DNA of 64,000 nucleotides. Source: Crotalaria pallida. Its lineage: Eukaryota; Streptophyta; Magnoliopsida; Fabales; Fabaceae. Positions 32,440-46,371 of this stretch are shown here, piece after piece. The notes under the pieces were generated by a model. That model was given only the letters and a program-made list of their open reading frames with translations. It had not been told where the DNA came from and ran no database searches. The first letter of the stretch is position 1, and each line of letters starts with the position of its first letter. A program made the position numbers and the translations under genes. The DNA lies in assembly GCA_037953625.1 (NCBI GenBank), contig CM075651.1, forward strand, positions 60,932,501 through 60,996,500, read 5' to 3'.

Positions 32440-35400
32440 TCTACCAGTTGCAATATCAGCAAGTGCCGATACGACAACGTGGTAGGAGAGAGTCAGTGTT
32501 CCGAACACTAACGGGTTGACCTTGCGGTCTCGGGTAGAGTTAATATAAAAATAGATAGTAAAACTAGAACAGCGGAACATAAACACTTATCCTAATGCCA
32601 TCACATCATCATCAACATATGCAACATGTCATGCACTTAGCATATATGAATCATATAAAACAGTGCATATAGAAATATTCTTAACACACCAATATCATCA
32701 CTTAAAGCCAAAACCTTCATCCCACTTGCCTCACAATTCCTTTTCCATTCAAATCGTTGCCTCATGATTTCTTACATCACGAATCAATTCTCGTACTCGA
32801 CTTATAGCTCTTATTCAACACTTGATATCTTTTGATATACTTTTCTTTGAAACATGTTTATCTTTTAAGTTTTATTATTTCGGTTAGCATCAATGATGAG
32901 GGGGATACATCATTGAGCTCACACACGTCTGCATCTCCTCGGTCAACCACCCAACCTAGTCGGAAGCAAACAGGAGTACAGGACCTTTACCACGCGGGCA
33001 CGACAGCTGTCACACAACAAATGGTCCCAGACCAGGAGGCCTTGCCTCAAATCATAATCAAATTCATATAATCACAATGCACGCTCTCAGCGGCAAACAC
33101 AAATGCCCCGTTCCAATCCCTCTCACTTTTCTAGATTTGCATCGAGGGGGCGACAGTACAATTCTATTTCCGGTGCAGAACTACCACGGCATTAGACCCA
33201 GTCCCCACCACGTTAGTGGGCCACATGTGGAGTTGTCTGCCTAGAATTGTACTCTAGACTTCTTGACGTATCACCGTCATCGTCCTCCCCTCCTGCAATC
33301 CCCACGTGAGTATCCGCAGATACCCATAGTATCTTCCTCTCCACTACTTCGTTACGACACTCATACCTCACCGCGTTTGTAAATGTTTTTTAAGTCTTTT
33401 AAAGTGTCAGGGTTTTAATTAGCGGCTTATTCCTAACAGTCGGCTCGTCCTTGGTGCATCCCTTCAACGAAGCCCGACCATTAATCGCAAACTATTCCCC
33501 CTAAATCTCACTGGCCCCAGGCCTCAAATTACTTTCTCATCTCATCATCACCAACTCATGCTCATTCTCAACATAATTCTCATTCACATTATCAACAAAT
33601 TTTCCTCGTCTTTCCAAAACATCTTTCGCAAAACTTTTCGAAAACACGATTTCACAAAACTTTTGCAAAAATAATCTTTCCAAAAATTATCACAAAAATA
33701 TCATTTTCTCAAAAGTTTTTCACATATTTCTTTTCAAAAATCTTTTTCAAAAATCAGAATTTTTGGGTGAGTGTTAATGGAGGAGCAAGCTCAACTCAAC
33801 ACAAAGCTTCTTCCCAAAAACGTGAACGAGGAATCACATCTCTACTCAACCACTTTCATAATCACATCCTTTTTCCAATCTCAACTCTTTATCTCTTTCC
33901 TTCACTCACATCACCTTTATCTCTTTCTCAAACTTTTATTCACAACGCGATTCATCTCTTTCTCATTTCTCATACTCTCTCATTAGTCTTAACTCATTAC
34001 TCATTCTTTCTCAATCCTTTCTCATATCTCTTATTCGCTTCTCTTTTCTCTTTTCGGTTTATCTTATTATTCTCACGGTTCTATCACCATCATTTCGCTA
34101 TCAGACAAAACTAAACAATATCTAAACAAAATATAGTATGCACAACAAGTGAACATCTAGTAATGCATGGCAAGTAAACATTTAGTATGCAAATAGAACA
34201 CACATATCTGTATCACCTAATTCGCAGTATTCTCACAATCCTCCTATTCGGATTGTGAGCAACCACGTTACGGCATCACCGCACTCTCACTCACCTGGAT
34301 GATGACACATCCAAAGATTCTCTAAGTTTTCCCGTCGCTAACCTTGCCACGAGTCCTTCGCGTCTGACACCCGAACTAGACATTTTTCCCCGTGCGTTAG
34401 AAACGATTTACGTAAACTCTTAATTTAGCTTTAAAATACTTTGAGATAATTTCCCCTTTTTAAAAGCACATTGCCAATATCCAAAAGACTTTAATTCCAA
34501 ATCATTTCTTTTATAAAATGCTTCTAAGAAAAACTTCTTAAAACAATTTCTTCTTCAAAACAGAATTCATTCCTCATAGTTTAAAACACTTTAGTTTGAA
34601 AAATCATTTCCCTCAAACACTGAATGAATCCTTTAGAAAACACTCTTTGAAAATCTTTCTCAGATCAAATAAAAATTCGAGAAGCAAAACTTCAACACCA
34701 CTCAGATTAATTTATTCTTTTTCTACACTTCTCAACCTTATAGGAAACTGATCAAAGAATATAAATTAAGAATTTCAAATTAATTTAAACTATTTAAATC
34801 ATTCTTTTAACACATTTTTCAATTACTTTAAAATCCATACATAAACTCTTCACAGTCAAGACACACAAACAACATTCCAAAGAATTTCAATTCCATACAT
34901 TCACTTAGTTATGAAATCAACACATACAAGTTTCAAGGTACACACAGTATTCACGTTACAAGTCACATTTCATATCATCTTAATAAATTAATTAAATTAT
35001 ACTCTTAATAAACTAACTCAATTACCCTTAAGAAAATAATTTAATTTAATCCTTTTAATTAATTAAACAAAACCGAATTACATAGTTTAATAATTCCATG
35101 ATCACAATTAGATTTAAAACAAAAAATCATTGAATCAACTTTACAAAAATTCCTTTTTACCAAATCAGATTAACTTATTTATTTAAAATCAAAAAGATAA
35201 AAGTAAACACACATCACTTTCCTGAAGACACATTTTTCAATCATGTTAACATGTATTAACCGAAGTATACCTACATAATATTGCAAAGGTTTGATGCACA
35301 AATAAAACTTAGAATCATGAAATTATTTTCTGTACTTTATAATTAAAACCGAAAGCATACAGTAGGAGAATCAACAATTTTTAATTTCATTTTTAAAACA

Positions 35401-36956
35401 CAATAATTTAAATCACCAAACATCACACATGCATGCATTTTTGAAGTCTTAAATTCATTTAACCTCATGATGAATGCAACTCATATGAGGGACAACATAG
35501 TCTCTACCTAGTACCTAGGATAGCTTAAAGTCAACATGCAGCAAGACAATGTTTCCATTTTTCAACACCCACAACAATCAATCAAGTCATATTATTATTT
35601 AAAGTTCATTTTTAAAACATCATGCAGTAACATTTATTATAACAAAATCTTTTTCAAACACTTTTAGCATACACAAAATAAATTCAAGTTCGTCATTTAG
35701 AAAAATCAAAGTTACACTTTAAACCTTTAAAAATGGCATGTATATACTTAAAATCATTAGATCTAATCTTAGAACAAACATGCATCCACTTCCTACAAAA
35801 TAAAAAGCATGGATCCTAATTTTCTAAGCATGGCCGAATGGCTTCCCCCAAAACAAGGCATGCACAAGTTCAATCACTCAATTGAATCATGCTTGAATTT
35901 TGAAAATCATTTTAAAACTTACTTCTTTAATGTCTTTTCATAAAAACTGATACACACATAAAAGAAGAACATGATATTTTCTTTGGAAAATTAACATGCA
36001 AGCTAAAGATCTAAACAAAACAATTACATGTATTTATTTAAATCAATTAAAATAAGCACAAGATTATCATGCAAGACCAAAACATAAATCTTTTTACAAA
36101 TCAAGTTTAGATCATGAAATCATTCATGAAAATACACATAGATCATAATCTTAGCATAAGATTTAACATGTAAAAACCAAAAATTACACTTATAAACAAA
36201 CAAGTTTAGATTATGGATTTATTTACCAAATCATGAAATGAACACAAATAGTTCACGGATTAGAGAAGGAAAAATAGACATGCAAGGAGATTTATTTTAG
36301 GCTTTACAAAAAGCTTTAGCCATTCTTTAGATCTTTAAGATTTTAGGTAGAAAAATATTAGATCAAGCAAGAAAAATCCAAACCGAAACAAAACATAAGG
36401 ATCACATATTACAAATTATTTCTAAAGTCCTTATTGTCCAAGATCAAATAATAACAACATATAGAATCATCTTTAGAACCACAAAATAAGACATGCAAGA
36501 AGAAAGAACAAAGATATACAAACTAGAAAAGAAAAATCTATATTATTGCAAAGTCTTCTTTTGGATCTTCAAGTCCTACCATGGGAAAGGAATTAGTCTT
36601 CTAGCTCCTAAGGCTCTTGTTCTTCAAGGGTGAAGCTTGGTTAAGCTTCAAACTTCCTTCTCCTTTTCCTATAGGCCTCACGGCCAAACCTCCTTTCTCC
36701 CTCTCTATTTCTTTTCTTTTCTCTAAGAGTGGAATGGGCTCTTAGATGTGTTTGTGTTTAGAAGTGTGGAAAGAAAATGAAATGAAAGAAGGAAAGAATG
36801 GGTGGAAGAATAAGAGCTACGAAGAACTGGATGGAAGGAATGGGAGGAAACAAACTAAGACATAACTTCCTCCCTTGGGTTCTTGGTTGGGTCAGCCTAT
36901 ACATGCACCTAGGAGGCAATTTGTCAACACTACAACACATAGTCATCAAACCAAAG

Positions 36957-37140
36957 CATAGCAAACCCACACATACACACCCTCACACACGTGGCACACA
37001 TACACACCTTACACCTATCTTTTACATGCACTCACACAACATGACACTTATGCACACACAGACAAATACGTATATCATACACATACAAATACACACATAC
37101 CTACATACACACCACCGTATCATGCACACACATATACATA
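36957..37140 (-). repeat. CA/TG-rich stretch in tandem LTR U3
   Basis: CACACATACACACC-type repeats, also at about 44136-44320 and 51315-51510 in the other two LTRs. The position matches the TG-rich stretch of B1 and D. Confidence 0.75.
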
Positions 37141-37760
37141 CATTCTATACTTATATTTTTTTTAGTCTTATTTATCCAAATAAATTCACACCACAAAGCA
37201 ATCAATTCACAAATCATACTCATCCAACATATATACATATACATATCACACAGTGCACACATATTAAAGCAAACACTTTTCACATAAAAATTCAAGCCAA
37301 ATCATAAAATTTACTTTCTTCAAAACATAATTCTTAAAACTCGTATTTCACTACTCTGAAAATAAATTTTTACAAATCAACCCAGAAAAATCTGAAAATC
37401 ATATTTTTAAAATCTATGTTTCGAGACGGTCGTTTTGATATAAAGTTTGTAAAAATCCGAGTTACGGTTAAAAAGTTACGAATTTTTAAAGCTTACAGAC
37501 CCCAAAAATCCCAAAAATTCCATTTCAAACAAAAATCACTTTTGAATAAAATCACAACTCATTTCTTAAAAATCAAACCATTTCAAAATTCTTCTCTTCT
37601 TATTTATAAAAACATTTTATTTATAAAAATCCTTGAAAATCAATGCTTGATTTCTTTCTCACGTAAAATTCTTTTCTAAAAATCTTTTATATCACAAAAC
37701 TTTGAGGTTTATTTTGACGAAATCGTTTACGCACGTATGGGAAAAATGCGGGGTGTTACA

Positions 37761-39191
37761 TTCTCCCCAACTTGAAGATTTTTCGTCCTCGAAAAATACC
37801 ATGTAGAGTCTTGCTAATTTGTGGACGCGTAGCTCCGTGAAGAAATTCTTTCTCTTCAGATTTGTCGTAATTGTTGCATCTTCGATTTCGCACCGTCTTC
37901 TCATCGTTTTTAGGAGCGGATCAAACGGATTACTTGCAAAAGTAATCTCTTGGTGTACTTTTAATAACAAATAGGGCAGGGTATAAACAACACGGTTTTA
38001 TTGACAACAAGGGACTGAGGTGCAAAAAGGCATCAAAACAGTGTCCAAAAGTAGCAAGGTTACAGTCATTTGGGGTCAAGACACTACTACACTCAGGGTT
38101 AAATCCTTCTCACCAATTCAAGCCTAAACAAATTACTCCTCAAAGACTTCACATTTCTACTACTCCCCAACTTAAATGACACATTCCTCTATACACCGCA
38201 TTCATTATCACATGCTTAACTTCTAAATACTCCTATCTTTCACCACCTTTTGACCAATCCTTACAAAAATTCCCATCACTCAACTCCACTCTATCCTCTT
38301 ATTACCTTACTTATCACCATGTAATCATCCTCTTCAGACTCCTATGGTCACTATCACATCTTCCCTTTACTCTAATAACCACTAATCCTCAAGATATGTA
38401 CTCCATCTCACTCCTTATTCCTAACACTGGATCATATAACTTAGGCAATTCTAGACCTTTTTACACTTTCCACAATTTTTTTTCCTCACATTCTAAACCA
38501 TTACTTGAACAATCCGACATCAAAACTCTTAATCCTAATCACCTTTCACCACTTACCTAAGACTCAAAGATACCCCTATTTTCTCCAAGACTCATACATC
38601 CTTACTCCTTACTAACTAAACCTCATTCTCCTTAACCTTCGCAACCTTCACCTAACAACACCTCACAGCTCACTTCCTAACTTAAAACCATCTTTGTGAC
38701 TGGGATAAGGTGTCAGGACCCAAAAGTCTTATCAAAAGTTTAGGAAAGATAAATGTCTGGTCAAAGATCAAAAGAGTCTTCGTGTTTATCAACAATCAAG
38801 GCTTGGTCAAGATCACGGTCTAAGATTTTCAGAAAAGGCTTTTTCAACCATCATGCCAAAGCAATTTGGCACGCATAGGATTTTCACAAGAACAGCTTCA
38901 ATCAAGGAGGTGTTCTAGTCACAAGACAAATCTCACAGCTTAGGGCTATCACAAACAAAAGGGTTCACATCAAAGATGTGTCCAACGAAGGAAGATTTGA
39001 ATCACGCCTCAACATCTCATGACGCCATTAACCTCTGCTCCTCATTTCAGCCGCAGTCGTAAACTGACGTACATCCGCGTACTTCTAACGTTCTATCGCT
39101 ATCCTAATACTAACTCTCACAGAGACACACGGCAGAGTACGTAAGCCCATGTATAAGGTTACTTAGTTAAACCACTGCTCTGATACCATTC
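37761..39191 (-). mobile_element. tandem interior a, non-coding
   Basis: 1431 bp with the primer site at 39177-39188 (reverse GCTCTGATACCA) and polypurine tract at 37761-37772. Beside the tract a frame reading ELRVHKLARLY...EDEKSSSWGE (37970 to about 37761) matches the decayed frame at the same place in B1. It may be a pol-tail relic. Hairpin at 38854-38871. Otherwise no coding sequence. Confidence 0.88.
39177..39188 (-). promoter_or_regulatory. primer-binding site, tandem interior a
   Basis: Minus-strand TGGTATCAGAGC, three bases (GAA) after the end of LTR-b; complementary to initiator tRNA-Met. Confidence 0.92.
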
Positions 39192-42100
39192 TGTAACACC
39201 CCGATTCGGCAACTTGAAAACTTAAACTAAAAGTGGTAAAAATTAGGGCCATTTTTTTTAAAACAAATGTTACACAAGATGAGAACACTTAGGTTTTTAA
39301 AACACAGATACATTAAAACACATGTTCTCATTTTGCACAACCCCTTTCAAGTTCCAAAACGAGATGTCACAAGACACCGCACTTTGAAACCGTTTTCAAA
39401 AGCGTCATTCAAAACGTAACCCGTTTACTTGTTACAAAACATTCATGTTTAATAAAACTTTTGCCGGGGTACAGTATGATAGAGCTAGGTTAACTAAGCA
39501 CTTACATTGGAGTACCATGCTCTGAGGGGAATTTCCTATCCTCTAGTCTTGCTTCCTAATACTTTTCGTCTAACTCCGGACTTTGGTCGATGAAGCCCAC
39601 CACGCTTCCGCTGCGCCATCTACCAGTTGCAATGTCAGCAAGTGCCGATACGACAACGTGGTAGGAGAGAGTCAGTGTTCCGAACACTAACGGGTTGACC
39701 TTGCGGTCTCGGGTAGACTTAATATAAAAATAGATAGTAAAACTAGAACAACGGAACATAAACACTTATCCTAATGCCATCACATCATCATCAACATATG
39801 CAACATGTCATGCACTTAGCATATTGAATCATATAAAACAATGCATATAGAAATATTCTTAACACACCAATATCATCCCTTAAAGCCAAAACCTTCATCC
39901 CACTTGCCTCACAATTCCTTTTCCATTCAAATCGTTGCCTCATGATTTCTTACATCACGAATCAATTCTCGTACTCGACTTATAGCTCTTATTCAACACT
40001 TGATATCTTTTGATATACTTTTCTTTGAAACATGTTTATCTTTTAAGTTTTATTATTTCAGTTAGCATCAATGATGAGGGGGATACATCATTGAGCTCAC
40101 ACACGTCTACATCTCCTCGGCCAACCACCCAACCTAGTTGGAAGCAAACAGGAGTACAGGACCTTTACCACGCGGGCACGACAGCTGTCACACAACAAAT
40201 GGTCCCAGACCAGGAGGCCTTGCCTCAAATCATAATCAAATTCATATAATCACAATGCATGCTCTCAGCGGCAAACACAAATGCCCCGTTCCAGTCCCTC
40301 TCACTGTTTTAGATTTGCATCGAGGGGGCGACAGTACAATTCTAGTTCCGGTGCAGAACTACCACGGCATTAGACCCAGTCCCCACCACGTTAGTGCGCC
40401 ACATGTGGAGTTGTCTGCCTAGAATTGTACTCTAGACTTCTTGACGTATCACCGTCATCGTCCTCCCCTCCTGCAATCCCCACGTGAGTATCCGCAGATA
40501 CCCATAGTATCTTCCTCTCCACTACTTCGTTACGACACTTATACCTCACCGCGTTTGTAAATGTTTTTTAAGTCTTTTAAAGTGTCAGGGTTTTAATTAG
40601 CGGTTTATTCCTAACAGTCGGCTCGTCCTTGGTGCATCCCTTCAACGAAGCCCGATCACTAATCGCAAACTATTCCCCCTAAATCTCACTGGCCCCAGGC
40701 CACAAATTACTTTCTCATCTCATCATCACCAACTCATGCTCATTCTCAACATAATTCTCATTCACATTATCAACAAATTTTCCTCGTCTTTCCAAAACAT
40801 CTTTCGCAAAACTTTTCGAAAACACGATTTCACAAAACTTTTGCAAAAATAATCTTTCCAAAAACTATCACAAAAATATCATTTTCTCAAAAGTTTTTCA
40901 CAAATTTCTTTTCAAAAATCTTTTTCAAAAATCACAATTTTTGGGTGAGTGTTAATGGAGGAGCAAGCTCAACTCAACACTAAGCTTCTTCCAAAAAACG
41001 TGAACGAGGAATCACATCTCTACTCCACCACTTTCATAATCACATCCTTTTTCCAATCTCAACTCTTTGTCTCTTTCCTTCAATCACATCACCTTTATCT
41101 CTTTCTCAAACTTTTATTCACAACGCGATTCATCTCTTTCTCATTTCTCATACTCTCTCATTAGTCTTAACTCATTACTCATTCTTTCTCAATCCTTTCT
41201 CATATCTCTTATTCGCTTCTCTTTTCTCTTTTCGGTTTATCTTATTATTCTCACGGTTCTATCACCATCATTTCGCTATCAGACAAAACTAAACAATATC
41301 TAAACAAAATAAAGTATGCACAACAAGTGAACATCTAGTAATGCATGGCAAGTAAACATTTAGTATGCAAATAGAACAAACATATCTGTATCACCAAATT
41401 CGCAGTATTCTCACAATCCTCCTATTCGGATTGTGAGCAACCACGTTACGGGATCACTGCGTTCTCACTCACCTGGATGACGACACATCAAAAGATTCTC
41501 TAAGTTTTCCCGTCGCTAACCTTGCCACGAGTCCTTCGCGTCCGACACCCGAACTAGACATTTTTCCCCGTGCGTTAGAAACGATTTACGTAAACTCTTA
41601 ATTTAGCTTTAAAATACTTTGAGATAATTTCCCCTTTTTAAAAGCACATTGCCAATATCCAAAAGACTTTAATTCCAAATCATTTCTTTTATAAAATGCT
41701 TCTAAGAAAAACTTCTTAAAACAATTTCTTCTTCAAAACAGAATTCATTCCTCATAGTTTAAAACACTTTAGTTTGAAAAATCATTTCCCTCAAACACTG
41801 AATGAATCCTTTAGAAAACACTCTTTGAAAATCTTTCTCAGATCAAATAAAAAATTCGAGAAGCAAAACTTCAACACCAGTCAGATTAATTTATTCTTTT
41901 TCTACACTTCTCAACCTTATAGGATACAGCTCAAAGAATATAAATTAAGAATTTCAAATTAATTTAAACTATTTAAATCATTCTTTTAACACATTTTTCA
42001 ATTACTTTAAAATCCATACATAAACTCTTCACAGTCAAGACACACAAACAACATTCCAAACAATTTCAATTCCATACATTCACTTAGTTATGAAATCAAC

Positions 42101-44934
42101 ACATACAAGTTTCAAGGTACACACAGTATTCACGTTACAAGTCACATTTCATATCATATTAATAAATTAATTAAATTATACTCTTAATAAACTAACTCAA
42201 TTACCCTTAAGAAAATTATTTAATTTAATCCTTTTAATTAATTAAACAAAACCGAATTACATAGTTTAATAATTCCCTGATCACAATTAGATTTAAAACA
42301 AAAAATCATTGAATCAACTTTACAAAAATTCGTTTTTACCAAATCAGATTAACTTATTTATTTAAAATCAAAAAGATAAAAGTAAACACACATCACTTTC
42401 CTGAAGACACATTTTTCAATCATGTTAACATGTATTAACCGAAGTATACCTACATAATATTGCAAAGGTTTGATGCTCAAATAAAACTTAGAATCATGAA
42501 ATTATTTTATGTACTTTATAATTAAAACCGAAAGCATGCAGTAGGAGAATCAACAATTTTTAATTTCATTTTTAAAACACAATAATTTAAATCACCAAAC
42601 ATCACACATGCATGCATTTTTGAAGTCTTAAATTCATTTAACCTCATGATGAATGCAACTCATATGAGGGACAACATAGTCTCTACCTAGTACCTAGGAT
42701 AGCTTAAAGTCAACATGCAACAAGACAATGTTTCCATTTTTCAACACCCACAACAATCAATCAAGTCATATTATTATTTAAAGTTCATTTTTAAAACATC
42801 ATGCAGTAACATTTATTATAACAAAATCTTTTTCAAACACTTTTAGCATACACAAAATAAATTCAAGTTCGTCATTTAGAAAAATCAAAGTTACACTTTA
42901 AACCTTTAAAAATGGCATGTATATACTTAAAATCATTAGATCTAATCTTAGAACAAACATGCATCCACTTCCTACAAAATAAAAAGCATGGATCCTAATT
43001 TTCTAAGCATGGCCGAATGGCTTCCCCCAAAACAAGGCATGCACAAGTTCAATCACTCAATTGAATCATGCTTGAATTTTGAAAATCATTTTAAAACTTA
43101 CTTCTTTAATGTCTTTTCATAAAAACCGAGACACACATAAAAGAAGAACATGATATTTTCTTTGGAAAATTAACATGCAAGCTAAAGATCTAAACAAAAC
43201 AATTACATGTATTTATTTAAATCAATTTAAATAAGCACAAGATTATCATGCAAGACCAAAACATGAATCTTTTTACAAATCAAGTTTAGATCATGAAATC
43301 ATTCATGAAAATACACATAGATCATAATCTTAGCATAAGATTTAACGTGTAAATACCAAAAATTACACTTATAAACAAACAAGTTTAGATTATGGATTTA
43401 TTTACCAAATCATGAAATGAACACAAATAGTTCACAGATTAGAGAAGGAAAAATAGACATGCAAGGAGATTTATTTTAGGCTTTACAAAAAGCTTTAGCC
43501 ATTCTTTAGATCTTTAAGATTTTAGGTAGAAAAATATTAGATCAAGCAAGAAAAATCCAAACCGAAACAAAACATAAGGATCACATATTACAAATTATTT
43601 CTAAAGTCCTTAGAGTCCAAGATCAAATAATAACAACATATAGAATCATCTTTAGAACCACAGAATAAGACATGCAAGAAGAATGAACAAAGATCTACAA
43701 ACTAGAAAAGAAAAATCTATATTATTGCAAAGTCTTCTTTTGGATCTTCAAGTCCTACCATGGGAAAGGAATTAGTCTTCTAGCTCCTAAGGCTCTTGTT
43801 CTTCAAGGGTGAAGCTTGGTTAAGCTTCAAACTTCCTTCTCCTTTTCCTATAGGCCTCACGGCCAAACCTCCTTTCTCCCTCTCTATTTCTTTTCTTTTC
43901 TCTAAGAGTGGAATGGGCTCTTAGATGTGTTTGTGTTTAGAAGTGTGGAAAGAAAATGAAATGAAAGAAGGAAAGAATGGGTGGAAGAATGAGAGCTACG
44001 AAGAACTGGATGGAAGGAATGGGAGGAAACAAACTAAGACATAACTTTCTCCCTTGGGTTCTTGGTTGGGTCAGCCTATACATGCACCTAGGAGGCAATT
44101 TGTCAACACTACAACACATAGTCATCAAACCAAAGCATAGCAAACCCACACATACACACCCTCACACACGTGGCACACATACACACCTTACACCTATCTT
44201 TTACATGCACTCACACAACATGACACTTATGCACACACAGACAAATACGTATATCATACACATACAAATACACACATACCTACATACACACCACCGTATC
44301 ATGCACACACATATACATACATTCTATACTTTTATTTTTTTTAGTCTTATTTATCCAAATAAATTCACACCACAAAGCAATCAATTCACAAATCATACTC
44401 ATCCAACATATATACATATACATATCACACAGTGCACACATATTAAAGCAAACACTTTTCACATAAAAATTCAAGCCAAATCATAAAATTTACTTTCTTC
44501 AAAACATAATTCTTAAAACTCGTATTTCACTACTCTGAAAATAAATTTTTACAAATCAACCCAGAAAAATCTGAAAATCACATTTTTAAAATCTATGTTT
44601 CGAGACGGTCGTTTTGATATAAAGTTTGTAAAAATCCGAGTTACGGTTAAAAAGTTACGAATTTTTAAAGCGACCCCAAAAATCCCAAAAATTCCATTTC
44701 AAACAAAAATCACTTTTGAATAAAATCACAACTCATTTCTTAAAAATCAAACCATTTCAAAATTCTTCTCTTCTTATTTATAAAAACATTTTGTTTATAA
44801 AAATCTTTAAAAATCAATGCTTGATTTCTTTCTCACGTAAAATTCTTTTCTAAAAATCTTTTATATCACAAAACTTTGAGGTTTATTTTGACAAAATCGT
44901 TTACGCACGTATGGGAAAAATGCGGGGTGTTACA
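39192..44934 (-). mobile_element. tandem LTR-b (middle, shared by both units)
   Basis: 5743 bp, about 99% identical to LTR-a and LTR-c over the stretches compared by eye. It serves both as 3' LTR of the right unit and 5' LTR of the left unit. It carries an unmutated tRNA-iMet-like segment (39595-39618). Confidence 0.92.
39595..39618 (-). other. 24-nt segment identical to initiator tRNA-Met (LTR-b)
   Basis: On the minus strand the segment starts TGGCGCAGCGG and ends GTGGTGGGC. From my knowledge of the plant cytosolic iMet sequence it equals nucleotides 8-31 (D arm and 5' half of the anticodon arm). Weaker similarity continues through CAT and GGTCC-like positions. TGGCGCAGCGG fits the Pol III A-box. 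It is in tRNA sense, not complementary to the tRNA. It overlaps a 27-codon basic frame starting at the ATG just upstream of GCGCAGCGG (39619), which follows an acceptor-like GGTAG. Confidence 0.7.
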
Positions 44935-46371
44935 TTCTCCCCAACTTGAAGATTTCTGATCCTCGAGAAATACCGTGTAGAGTCTTGCTAATTTGCGGAC
45001 GCGTAGCTCCGTGAAGAAATTCTTTCTCTTCAGATTTGTCGTAATTGTTGCATCTTCGATTTCGCACCGTCTTCTCATCGTTTTTAGGAGCGGATCAAAC
45101 GGATTACTTGCAAAAGTAATCTCTTGGTGTACTTTTAATAACAAATAGGGCAGGGTATAAACAACACGGTTTTATTGACAACAAGGGACTGAGGTGCAAA
45201 AAGGCATCAAAACAGTGTCCAAAAGTAGCAAGGTTACAATCATTTGGGGTCAAGACACTACTACACTCATGGTTAAATCCTTCTCACCAATTCAAGCCTA
45301 AACAAATTACTCCTTAAAGACTTCACATTTCTACTACTCCCCAACTTAAATGACACATTCCTCTATACACCACATTCATTATCACATGCTTAACTTCTAA
45401 ATACTCCTATCTTTCACCACCTTTTGACCAATCCTTACAAAAATTCCCATCACTCAACTCCACTCTATCCTCTTATTACCTTACTTCTCACCACGTAATC
45501 ATCCTCTTCAGACTCTTATGGTCACTATCACATCTTCCCTTTACTCTAATAACCACTAATCCTCAAGAAATGTACTCCATCTCACTCCTTATTCCTAACA
45601 CTGGATTATATAACTTAGGCAATTCTAGACCTTTTTACCCTTTCCTCAATTTTTTTTCCTCACATTCTAAACCATTACTTGAACAATCCGACATCAAAAC
45701 TCTTAATCCTAATCACCTTTCACCACTTACCTAAGACTCAAAGATACCCCTATTTTCTCCAAGACTCATACATCCTTACTCCTTACTAACTAAACCTCAT
45801 TCTCCTTAACCTTCGCAACCTTCACCTAACAACACCTCACAGCTCACTTCCTAACTTAAAACCATCTTTGTGACTGGGATAAGGTGTCAGGACCCAAAAG
45901 TCTTATCAAAAGTTTAGGAAAGATAAATGTCTGGTCAAAGATCAAAAGAGTCTTCGTGTTTATCAACAATCAAGGCTTGGTCAAGATCACGGTCTAAGAT
46001 TTTCAGAAAAGGCTTTTTCAACCATCATGCCAAAGCAATTTGGCACGCATAGGATTTTCACAAGAACAGCTTCAATCAAGGAGGTGTTCTAGTCACAAGA
46101 CAAATCTCACAGCTTAGGGCTAACACAAACAAAAGGGTTCACATCAAAGATGAGTCCAACGAAGGAAGATTTGAATCACGCCTCAACATCTCATGACGAC
46201 ATTAACCTCTGCTCCTCATTTCAGCTGCAGTCGTAAACTGACGTACATCCGCGTACTTCTAACGTTCTATCGCTATCCTAATACTAACTCTCACAGAGAC
46301 ACACGGCAGAGTACGTAAGCCCATGCCCATGTATAAGGTTACTTAGTTAAACCACTGCTCTGATACCATTC
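44935..46371 (-). mobile_element. tandem interior b, non-coding
   Basis: 1437 bp, six bases longer than interior a because CCCATG is duplicated near 46320. Primer site at 46357-46368, polypurine tract at 44935-44946, hairpin at 46028-46045. No gag or pol. Confidence 0.88.
46357..46368 (-). promoter_or_regulatory. primer-binding site, tandem interior b
   Basis: Minus-strand TGGTATCAGAGC, three bases after the end of LTR-c; complementary to initiator tRNA-Met. Confidence 0.92.

Larger units (their letters stand above)
32008..37760 (-). mobile_element. tandem LTR-a (3'-most on the minus strand)
   Basis: 5753 bp. On the minus strand it runs from TGTAACACCCCGC (37760) to CGGGGTGTTACA (32008). 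Plan on the minus strand: CA/TG-rich U3 (about 36957-37140), leader with GGCCGTGAGG (about 36669-36678), possible donor at 36579, AT-rich intron-like sequence, TTTTTGAAAAG-type tract (33600-33760), TCTCCTCGG block shared with B1 and D, and a tRNA-iMet-like segment (32416-32439). Open frames inside recur in all copies but have no domain and look fortuitous. Confidence 0.92.

Noticed and set aside
32832..33071. 79-codon plus-strand frame repeated at 40010-40249 and 47191-47430
   Set aside because: Antisense to the tandem LTRs, no domain, repeated only through LTR duplication.
36798..37307. 169-codon plus-strand frame recurring at 43977-44486 and 51156-51626
   Set aside because: It lies antisense in the U3/leader of the tandem LTRs, is Thr/His-rich because of the CA repeats, and recurs only because the LTRs are copies.
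39595..39618. A functional tRNA-Met gene
   Set aside because: Only the D arm and part of the anticodon arm match; the T arm, acceptor stem and B-box are absent or degenerate.
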